Shown here: positions 23,202 to 29,289 of the stretch, piece after piece
How positions within the stretch are numbered: position 1 is the stretch's first letter
Layout of the letters: each line of letters starts with the position of its first letter
The notes under the pieces: model-generated
Database searches by the model: none
What the model saw: only the letters and a program-made list of their open reading frames with translations
Told to the model about the DNA's origin: nothing
Made by a program: the position numbers and the translations under genes
From: Bacteroidales bacterium UBA7569
Lineage (GTDB): Bacteria; Bacteroidota; Bacteroidia; Bacteroidales; Paludibacteraceae
Length of the DNA: 29,289 nt
Direction of reading: 5' to 3'
Assembly: GCA_002477945.1 (NCBI GenBank)
Contig: DLLF01000040.1
Coordinates: 1 to 29,289, forward strand

Positions 23202-24414
23202 AGACTATAACTACCCGTTGCCCGATGAACGTATCGCCAAATACCCGTTGGCAAAACGAGATGAGTCTGAACTCTTGATATACCAAAACGGAGACATCCG
23301 TCAGGATAAGTTCCTGCACCTTGGAACCTATCTTCCGAAGGATACACTGCTGATCTATAATAATACCAAAGTCATACAGGCGCGGCTACTGTTTCATAAA
23401 GCGACAGGAGCGAAGATTGAGATTTTCTGTCTCGAACCGTTAATCCCGCACGATTATCAACTCAATCTCTCCGCTACGGGTGGCTGCCGCTGGAAATGTA
23501 TGGTGGGGAATCTGAAAAAATGGAAACAGGGAACACTGGTACAACGCATTCATGTCGGAACAAAAGACTTCACCCTGCAAGCCGCTCTCGTATCATCAAA
23601 CGGTAACGTCCATCAAGTGGATTTCAGTTGGGACGCTCCCGATATTAGTTTCGCCGAGATATTAGACGCCGGCGGAATTCTGCCTATCCCGCCATATTTG
23701 AACAGAGAAACAGAGGAAAGCGATAAAATAACCTATCAGACTGTTTACAGCAACATCAAAGGCTCAGTGGCGGCACCCACGGCGGGTCTGCATTTCACCA
23801 AAGAACTGCTGCAGGAATTGCGGGGTAGGGGTATCCAAACAGCAGAACTGACATTGCACGTTGGAGCAGGTACTTTTCAGCCTGTCAAAACTGCCGATGC
23901 CAACCTGCATACCATGCACACGGAAATCATCGCTGTCCCCAAAACGTGTCTGCAAGAAATTTTGGATAATGTGGGACACATCTGTGCGGTAGGAACAACA
24001 TCCATGCGAACATTGGAAAGTCTCTATCACATCGGTGTCAAGTTAAGTTCCATCCCTCAAGAGGAATGGAACAACTTGCCTATTCATGTACAACAATTCG
24101 AACCTTATACGGCGAATAGCAATCTGACCGCATACGATGCGGTCTGCTATATTCTCAAGTATCTTGACCACATAGGACAAAATACTCTTCATGCGGAAAC
24201 GCAAATTATGATTAAACCGGGATATGATTTCAAAATAGTGGATATGCTGATTACAAATTTCCACCAACCCAAAAGCACATTGCTGCTCCTGGTGAGTGCG
24301 TTCATAGGTGAAGACTGGCGAAAAGTCTATCAATATGCCCTGTCCAACAAATTCCGTTTCCTCAGTTACGGAGATAGTTCCCTCTTGTTCCGCAACAATT
24401 CTTTGCAATCATGA
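23182..24414 (+). CDS. queA: S-adenosylmethionine:tRNA ribosyltransferase-isomerase
   Basis: QueA transfers and isomerises the ribosyl group of SAM onto preQ1-modified tRNA to make epoxyqueuosine at the wobble position. The protein carries DERIAKYPLAKRDESELL, LLIYNNTKVIQARL, GAKIEIFCL, AAPTAGLHFT and LHVGAGTFQPV, all typical, and the C-terminal LITNFHQPKSTLLLLVSAF. At 410 residues it is longer than the E. coli enzyme (about 356), with the extra mainly in the middle. The ATG at 23182 gives the usual short N-terminus; an in-frame ATG at 23158 is possible. It overlaps the methyltransferase gene by 20 bases and tatD by four. Confidence 0.95.
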   Translation: MEELLIEDYNYPLPDERIAKYPLAKRDESELLIYQNGDIRQDKFLHLGTYLPKDTLLIYNNTKVIQARLLFHKATGAKIEIFCLEPLIPHDYQLNLSATGGCRWKCMVGNLKKWKQGTLVQRIHVGTKDFTLQAALVSSNGNVHQVDFSWDAPDISFAEILDAGGILPIPPYLNRETEESDKITYQTVYSNIKGSVAAPTAGLHFTKELLQELRGRGIQTAELTLHVGAGTFQPVKTADANLHTMHTEIIAVPKTCLQEILDNVGHICAVGTTSMRTLESLYHIGVKLSSIPQEEWNNLPIHVQQFEPYTANSNLTAYDAVCYILKYLDHIGQNTLHAETQIMIKPGYDFKIVDMLITNFHQPKSTLLLLVSAFIGEDWRKVYQYALSNKFRFLSYGDSSLLFRNNSLQS

Positions 24415-25220
24415 TAATAGACACCCATTGTCATCTTGACGACCCTGTCTACTCCGGAGACTTTCGCGAACTCGTTGAACGGCAAGTACTGGCAGGGGTG
24501 GAACGAATCATTGTACCGGGAGTAAATGCACAATCCGTTGAAAGTGTCTCACATGTTTGCAATCAATATCCCGACATTTTGTATCCGGCATTAGGTCTCC
24601 ATCCTGAAGAGGTAAAAGAAAATTACTTGGAAGAATTGACCAAACTCCACGTTGCACTGAATGTACCGGATAAAAAATGGATCGCCATTGGCGAAATAGG
24701 ATTGGACTATCATTTCAGTAAGACATTCCAAACGGAACAAATAATTGCTTTCCGGCAGCAACTTCTTTGGGCTGTTGCCGGGAACCTGCCCGTTATAGTC
24801 CATTCGCGCGATGCAACAGCCGATTGCCTTAACATCCTGAACAGCATGAGGAAACAATCCTCCGCTATCTCGGGAAGTAGCAACTTGCGAGGTGTTATAC
24901 ATTGTTTCTCAGGAAGCAGAGAAGTAGCGGAAGAAATCATAAAGATGGGATTTTACCTGGGAATCGGAGGTGTCATCACATTCAAGAATGCCAAGTTGGC
25001 GGAAACGCTGACTTCCATTCCGCTTGATAAACTGGTACTTGAAACCGATGGTCCCTATATGACACCGGTCCCTTTCAGAGGAAAACGGAACGAAAGCATA
25101 TATCTGCAGTATGTAGCGGAGGTGTTGGCAGACGTATATCATTGTCCTTTGAAAGAAATCTACCAGCAAACTGCACAGAATGCTATGGACTTGTTCTTCG
25201 CTAATCAAGGCCCTGTCTAA
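24411..25220 (+). CDS. tatD: TatD-family metal-dependent deoxyribonuclease
   Basis: The 269-residue protein has all TatD metal ligands in order: DTHCHLD (HxH), GEIGLDYH (glutamate), VIVHSRDA (histidine), VIHCFSGS (histidine) and ETDGPYM (aspartate). TatD proteins are TIM-barrel hydrolases, with 3'-5' exonuclease activity shown for some. The ATG overlaps the queA stop (ATGA), so it is translationally coupled as the last gene of the RNA-modification operon. The name follows the family; the physiological substrate is not shown by sequence. Confidence 0.93.
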   Translation: MIIDTHCHLDDPVYSGDFRELVERQVLAGVERIIVPGVNAQSVESVSHVCNQYPDILYPALGLHPEEVKENYLEELTKLHVALNVPDKKWIAIGEIGLDYHFSKTFQTEQIIAFRQQLLWAVAGNLPVIVHSRDATADCLNILNSMRKQSSAISGSSNLRGVIHCFSGSREVAEEIIKMGFYLGIGGVITFKNAKLAETLTSIPLDKLVLETDGPYMTPVPFRGKRNESIYLQYVAEVLADVYHCPLKEIYQQTAQNAMDLFFANQGPV

Positions 25221-25371
25221 TGCGTATTTTTACCATAAAATTAAGCCGAAGAGAAAAAAAAACTCCCGAATGGTGTACATATCATATATTATTTGTAACT
25301 TTACCGCCGATTTTCGTGAACTGCATGTCTGCCGTCTTTCGCGATGCTTGAATGTGCAGGAAAACAATTGA

Positions 25372-25459
25372 GGAGAGATGCTCGAGTGGTTGAAGAGGCA
25401 CGCCTGGAAAGCGTGTAAACCCCTAAAGGGTTTCCGGGGTTCGAATCCCCGTCTCTCCG
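25372..25459 (+). tRNA. tRNA-Ser(GGA)
   Basis: The 88-nt class II tRNA has acceptor GGAGAGA/TCTCTCC with G73, anticodon stem CACGC/GCGTG with loop CTGGAAA (anticodon GGA), a variable arm ACCCCTAAAGGGT and T-arm GGGGTTCGAATCCCC. A weak promoter match (TAACTTTA, 25296-25303) lies about 70 bases upstream. Confidence 0.93.
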
Positions 25460-25549
25460 CAAAGTACCAATGTGAAAATGGAACGTTCGGTACATGATGA
25501 AAGAATAAATATATAACGTGAATTATAACTTTAAAATCACCTGACAGAA

Positions 25550-26386
25550 ATGAAAAAACTATTTGCTACCCTTGCAGTAATTGCATTGCTGATGGGCAAC
25601 CACACATTAGTGATGGCTCAAAACACGGAAGATGCAGCCGCAGTAGAAACTGTTGCAACCGACTCCGCCGTTACGGATGAGACAGAAACCGTAGTGGCTG
25701 AAGTGGCTACAGAAGAACAGACTTCGGAAGATAATGGTTTGGTTGCTCTCCACAAATACATGAAAACCAAATTTATTGAGGGTGGCGCAGGATTCATGGC
25801 TGCTACCTTGCTCTGCTTGATCTTCGGTTTGGCTATCTCTATTGAGCGTATTATCTATCTGTCGCTCTCCAAAACAAATACAAAAGCACTTCTCGCAAAA
25901 GTAGAAACTGCTCTCAACAATGGTGGCATCGAGGCGGCTCTTGAGGTTTGCCGCAATACCCGCGGACCTGTAGCAAGTATCTTCTATCAGGGACTCAGCC
26001 GCTACGATGAAGGCGTTGATGTGGTTGAGAAGACGGTAGCTAGTTACGGCGGTGTGCAACTTGGTCTCTTGGAGAAGAACCTTACATGGATTTCTTTGTT
26101 CATATCCCTTTCCCCTTCGTTGGGATTCTTAGGAACCATCATCGGTATGATTGAGGCGTTCGACAAAATTCAACAAGTCGGCGATATATCCGCAACAGTC
26201 GTTGCTGGTGGTATCAAGGTCGCTCTGTTGACAACGTTGCTCGGTTTGGTTATCGCCATCATTCTTCAATTGTTCTACAACTACGTCCTCACACTTATAG
26301 AGGGTTTGGTTAATGAGATGGAAGATAGTTCTATCAGCCTTCTTGACTTGGTAGTGAGATACGACGCTGAGCAGAGAAATAAGTAA
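25550..26386 (+). CDS. ExbB/TolQ-type proton channel subunit
   Basis: ExbB with ExbD converts the proton gradient into force for TonB-dependent outer-membrane transport. The 278-residue protein has a cleavable-looking signal peptide (MKKLFATLAVIALLMGNHTL). An acidic, threonine-rich periplasmic segment (about 25-65) follows, then a membrane helix (AATLLCLIFGLAISIERII). The MotA/TolQ/ExbB domain includes LSPSLGFLGTIIGMIEAF and GGIKVALLTTLLGLVIAIIL. The N-terminal extension is typical of Bacteroidota ExbB. The gene heads a four-gene cluster ending in two exbD genes and lies about 90 bases after tRNA-Ser; no strong promoter is seen. Confidence 0.92.
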   Translation: MKKLFATLAVIALLMGNHTLVMAQNTEDAAAVETVATDSAVTDETETVVAEVATEEQTSEDNGLVALHKYMKTKFIEGGAGFMAATLLCLIFGLAISIERIIYLSLSKTNTKALLAKVETALNNGGIEAALEVCRNTRGPVASIFYQGLSRYDEGVDVVEKTVASYGGVQLGLLEKNLTWISLFISLSPSLGFLGTIIGMIEAFDKIQQVGDISATVVAGGIKVALLTTLLGLVIAIILQLFYNYVLTLIEGLVNEMEDSSISLLDLVVRYDAEQRNK

Positions 26387-26452
26387 TCTTGTGTTGTAAG
26401 AAGAGAGTAATTCACGGATCTGTTACAAACACATTTAATTGTAGATTGCATT

Positions 26453-26929
26453 ATGAAGAACTATAAATTGATACCGAGAATATGCCTTTGGATTCTTCTT
26501 GCTTTGAACATTGTCTTCACGGTAATGTTCTTTGCCGGAGGGGCAAACGGTTCATTGGAGGTTGCGGGCGATTTCTTGGATATTCCCCGTTTCACAGATC
26601 TCCTGCTTGATTGGACGTATGTCTTATTTGGTTTGGCTTGTCTCATCACATTGGGTGTCGTTATTGGGGAGTTTATCAAGAATTGCAAATACGACCGAAA
26701 GAAGGCATTCAGCACACTTGCTACCGTAATAGGCTTTGCCGCTTTGGTCGTCATATGCTGGTTTCTCGGCAGCCCAGAAAAAGTTGACATCATAGGTTAC
26801 GAGGGAACAGAGAATGTAGGTGTCATGGCACAAATGACCGATGCCATTCTTTATCTTACTTATATTCTCTTCTGTGCTACCGTTGTCGCACTCGTGTGGG
26901 GTGTCTTTTACACCAAACGCTTGAAATAA
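26453..26929 (+). CDS. Four-helix membrane protein of the exb cluster
   Basis: The 158-residue protein has four hydrophobic segments: one near the N-terminus (LWILLALNIVFTVMFFAGGA), then around YVLFGLACLITLGVVIGEFI, TLATVIGFAALVVICWFLG and YLTYILFCATVVALVWGVFY. No catalytic motif is visible. A protein of this kind sits between exbB and exbD in many Bacteroidales, from memory, so it may be an accessory part of the proton-channel complex. That role is inference. Confidence 0.8.
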   Translation: MKNYKLIPRICLWILLALNIVFTVMFFAGGANGSLEVAGDFLDIPRFTDLLLDWTYVLFGLACLITLGVVIGEFIKNCKYDRKKAFSTLATVIGFAALVVICWFLGSPEKVDIIGYEGTENVGVMAQMTDAILYLTYILFCATVVALVWGVFYTKRLK

Positions 26930-26958
26930 CGTTAATGTACCATAGAGATTGAGCAATT

Positions 26959-27540
26959 ATGGCTAAGAAAATCCCACAAATAAATGCCAGTTCGATGGCA
27001 GATATTTCGTTCTTGCTGTTGATATTCTTTCTGGTAACCACTAGTATGGATGTCAACCAAGGATTGACTCGACGTTTGCCGGCTCCGATCCCGCCTGACC
27101 AAAAAATAGAAGATTTTGATATCAAAAAGAGGAACATCTTCGTTGTGAAGATTAACTCTATGAATCAACTTCTTGTACAAGGACAGGAGATGGACATTAA
27201 GCAACTTCGTGAAGCAGCCAAGGAGTTTATTGCCAATCCTGATAATAGTGCCGATTTGCCCGAACTTTTCACGGAAAACATCGAAGGATTGGGCGAAGTT
27301 ACCTATACCAAAGATCATGTCATTTCAGTACAGAATGACGTTGATACACAGTATCAGGCCTATTTGGATGTGCAGAATGAACTCGTGGCAGCCTACAATG
27401 AGTTGAGAAACGAATATGCTTCTGAGAAGTTCGGAAAGACTTATAATGAGTTGGACGAAGACGTACAACGTCTCATTCAAAAAGTATATCCGCAGAAGAT
27501 TTCAGAGGCTGAACCTAAAAACTATGGAGGAAACAAATAA
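26959..27540 (+). CDS. ExbD-type biopolymer transport protein, first copy
   Basis: The 193-residue protein has a short cytoplasmic N-terminus and one membrane helix carrying the conserved proton-relay aspartate (D15 in SSMADISFLLLIFFLVTT). A periplasmic domain follows (IFVVKINSMNQLLVQGQEMD). It is longer than the usual 130-150 residues because of an insertion and helical C-terminal extension (about 85-190), including a charged stretch AYNELRNEYASEKFGKTYNE. Its stop shares one base with the start of the second exbD (TAATG). Confidence 0.9.
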   Translation: MAKKIPQINASSMADISFLLLIFFLVTTSMDVNQGLTRRLPAPIPPDQKIEDFDIKKRNIFVVKINSMNQLLVQGQEMDIKQLREAAKEFIANPDNSADLPELFTENIEGLGEVTYTKDHVISVQNDVDTQYQAYLDVQNELVAAYNELRNEYASEKFGKTYNELDEDVQRLIQKVYPQKISEAEPKNYGGNK

Positions 27541-28010
27541 TGGCAAGGATACGAAGAGCCGAAAAACGTGAGATGCCCGCCTTGAATACATCGTCGCTGC
27601 CCGATATCATCTTTATGTTGTTGTTTTTCTTCATGTCAGTAACCTCAATGAAAGAAGTTACTTACAAAGTTCGGATACAATCACCTCAGGCTACAGAGTT
27701 GACAAAATTGGAAAAGAAATCATTGGTTCGCTATATCTACATTGGTACGCCAACGGAAGAGTTCCGAAAAATGTACGGAGCCGAAACGCGTATTCAATTG
27801 GACGATGCTTTTGCAGAGGTATCGGAAATAGAGAACTACATCGTCAACGAACGTTCTGCTATGGCAGAGCAGGATCAAGGACTTATGACGGTGTCCATCA
27901 AGGCAGACAAAGACACCAAGATGGGTATCATTGCCGACATCAAACAGGCGTTGCGCCGCGCTTATGCGCTGAAGATCAACTACGCTGCTGTTCAAAGAAC
28001 AAGTTATTGA
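27540..28010 (+). CDS. ExbD-type biopolymer transport protein, second copy
   Basis: The 156-residue protein has a basic N-terminus (MARIRRAEKRE) and a membrane helix with the key aspartate (D22 in TSSLPDIIFMLLFFFMSVTS). A periplasmic domain ends in GIIADIKQALRRAYALKI, a typical ExbD ending. It differs clearly from the first ExbD, so the two may form a mixed dimer in one complex. It closes the operon, and a perfect terminator hairpin starts 19 bases after its stop. Confidence 0.92.
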   Translation: MARIRRAEKREMPALNTSSLPDIIFMLLFFFMSVTSMKEVTYKVRIQSPQATELTKLEKKSLVRYIYIGTPTEEFRKMYGAETRIQLDDAFAEVSEIENYIVNERSAMAEQDQGLMTVSIKADKDTKMGIIADIKQALRRAYALKINYAAVQRTSY

Positions 28011-28029
28011 GCATTCCTGCTATTAAAAC

Positions 28030-28071
28030 AAACAAGAGAGCCACACCTTTGCAGGTGTGGCTCTCTTGTTT
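28030..28071 (+). terminator. Strong terminator hairpin after the exb cluster
   Basis: AACAAGAGAGCCACACCT (28031-28048) and its perfect reverse complement (28053-28070) form an 18-bp stem, extendable by one A-T pair, closed by the loop TTGC and followed by TTTCTATAA. Confidence 0.9.
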
Positions 28072-28363
28072 CTATAACAACAAATTGGGAACTCAAAAGT
28101 ATCCTAAGCAAACGCAATACAAAGAATAAAAGCGAGACCCTTACCTCCTCATCGAAAAATCAGCAATTCACTATTATTACGAGTGAATAACCTCAGAACA
28201 AAGGTATGATATTCATTTTGGATTGGTAAGAAGACCGCCGCAAAAGAGATTGACGTTCACCTGCGTATTGTTGTATTATCTATCAATAAAAGTCTTGATT
28301 CACCTGCTCACCTATCATAGATCCCTACACCTCTATTAGTCCATGAATTCTTTTTTTGCGCTT

Positions 28364-28394
28364 TTGCAGATTTGCAAAATTATCACTACTTTCG
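28364..28394 (+). promoter_or_regulatory. Promoter-like element for the second BspA-like gene
   Basis: TTG (28364-28366) and TACTTTCG (28387-28394) are 20 bases apart; the -7 box has one mismatch to TAnnTTTG. If used, the transcript leader would be about 480 nt. Confidence 0.45.
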
Positions 28395-28663
28395 CAACGC
28401 AAACCTGCCAATGAGGGGTAGTGTCCCTGTATTCATAGAGGTTTGCACATATTGATAGCGTTTATTGACGCTTTGTGTTTGGCATACAGAAAACTTCGCA
28501 ACTTTTCAACCAAGTCAAAATCAAAGTAGCAATAGATGCCTGTTTGGTATGACGTTTCATACTACAAGGTACAATACGTATTGTATTGCGCCCCTTTGTG
28601 GTTTTATACCCTGTAGTAATGTCATATCCGCGTAGGCTTCCTGTTGTTTATTTGACTTGGTGG

Positions 28664-28835
28664 GTAATGCGAAGGCCTCTGTATGCGAATAAGCAACACG
28701 GAGGTCTGCGCTTTCTTTATGTCCGTAGGTGTGGGAGACGTGAAGCGTAAGACGGGTATGCACAAGCATACTGAGCGTCATAGCGAGGCGAAAGCCTGTG
28801 GCTTGAGCAGAACTCCGTATTGGCTCGCGTCGTTA
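28664..28835 (+). ncRNA. Candidate structured RNA leader upstream of the second BspA-like gene
   Basis: Several nested or adjacent pairings lie within this stretch: GGCCTCTGT with ACGGAGGTC; CAACACGGAGGTCTGC with a near-complement in GCAGAACTCCGTATTG; a perfect GTATGC-ACAA-GCATAC hairpin; and AGGC-GAAA-GCCT with a GNRA tetraloop. I do not recognise a known riboswitch class. The call rests on pairing by eye only. Confidence 0.35.
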
Positions 28836-28881
28836 AGACTAACAACAAACCAATATATAAACAAATAAAAAACAATGTATT

Positions 28882-29289
28882 ATGAAAAGATTCTCATCTT
28901 TCTTGGTGGCACTCTTCCTCGCCACCATCGCCCACGCCTATGATTTTCAGGCGGGCGACTTGTATTACAACATCCTAAGCGACGGTACTGCGGAAGTTAC
29001 ATTCCAAAAAGAGGAGTACTCAGATAACTATGTTGATCTGACTTCTGCCACTATCCCTTCTTCAGTTATCCACAATGGTACCACCTATATGGTAACGGGG
29101 ATTGGAGAAGGGGCTTTCTCTCATTGCACGGGGCTTACATCAGTTACCATTCCTAATAGTGTGACAAGTATTGGACATAGTGCTTTCTCTGGTTGCGAGG
29201 GGCTTACCTCTATCACTATCGGTAATGGTGTAACGACTATTGGTGGTTATGCTTTCTCTTATTGCATAGGGCTTACATCTATTACTATT
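28882..29289 (+). CDS. Second BspA-like LRR surface protein (5' end, cut by the window edge)
   Basis: The frame opens at 28882 and runs off the window after 136 codons. It begins with a signal peptide (MKRFSSFLVALFLATIAHAY). The short domain DFQAGDLYYNIL is shared with the first BspA-like protein (KIGDLYYNLY there). LRR_5/BspA repeats follow, with the pattern C.GLTSVTIPNSVTSIG.SAFSGC and a period of 23 residues (69 bases). It is a paralogue of the 3265-6201 gene in the same orientation. A secretion signal at the C-terminus cannot be checked. Confidence 0.9.
   Translation, partial: MKRFSSFLVALFLATIAHAYDFQAGDLYYNILSDGTAEVTFQKEEYSDNYVDLTSATIPSSVIHNGTTYMVTGIGEGAFSHCTGLTSVTIPNSVTSIGHSAFSGCEGLTSITIGNGVTTIGGYAFSYCIGLTSITI

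Larger units (their letters stand above)
28011..28881. other. Intergenic region with terminator and long leader of the second BspA-like gene
   Basis: No credible gene is found in 871 bases. After the terminator (28030-28071) comes AT-rich sequence with no recognised element up to about 28360. A promoter-like pair (28364-28394) and a GC-richer leader with several hairpins (28660-28850) follow. Confidence 0.6.

Overview
The window looks like a chromosomal segment of a Bacteroidales bacterium, most likely Prevotellaceae. Three things point there. Promoters have the Bacteroidota form (TTG, about 20 bases, TAnnTTTG). There is a giant hybrid two-component regulator (sensor, kinase, receiver and AraC domains in one chain). 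BspA-type leucine-rich-repeat surface proteins occur, one ending in a type IX secretion sorting domain. The genus call is inference; no rRNA gene is present.

Layout. Positions 1-6201 are accessory DNA: the tail of an unknown gene, a RhuM-type gene broken by an internal deletion, an AT-rich HEPN-like gene, a PD-(D/E)XK nuclease behind a long hairpin-rich leader, and a 978-residue BspA-like protein directly downstream of the nuclease. Positions 6595-7014 hold a minus-strand cluster of tRNA-Leu(GAG), tRNA-Leu(CAG) and tRNA-Gly(GCC). Then come a TtcA-like tRNA thiolation gene and a DUF486 membrane protein (7214-8363).

Positions 9257-18959 are a tightly packed co-directional run: rfbA, a hybrid two-component regulator, an FKBP-like lipoprotein, a DUF4827-like lipoprotein, glmM, surE, a small membrane protein and lpxB. 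Gaps are -34 to +13 bases, so it is probably one envelope-biogenesis operon behind a single clear promoter at 9074-9105. It is flanked by two diverged copies of the same intergenic repeat in opposite orientation (8604-8886 and 19119-19290). The right flank also holds a very large hairpin (19341-19458).

Positions 19820-21376 encode an OmpA-type protein with a C-terminal LysM-like module. A CAU tRNA, a minus-strand tRNA-Ser(UGA), an RNA-modification operon (THUMP methyltransferase, queA, tatD) and tRNA-Ser(GGA) follow. Positions 25550-28010 are an energy-transduction operon (ExbB, a four-helix membrane protein, two ExbD proteins) closed by a perfect 18-bp terminator hairpin. The window ends inside a second BspA-like gene preceded by a leader of about 480 bases.

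Most genes are ordinary core functions: envelope precursors (RmlA, GlmM, LpxB), envelope proteins (OmpA, Exb) and tRNA maturation or modification (TtcA, QueA, TatD, seven tRNAs). I see no clear new multi-gene system. The best leads are the regulator embedded in the envelope operon, the paired dispersed repeats, the structured leaders, and the nuclease/HEPN-like accessory block.
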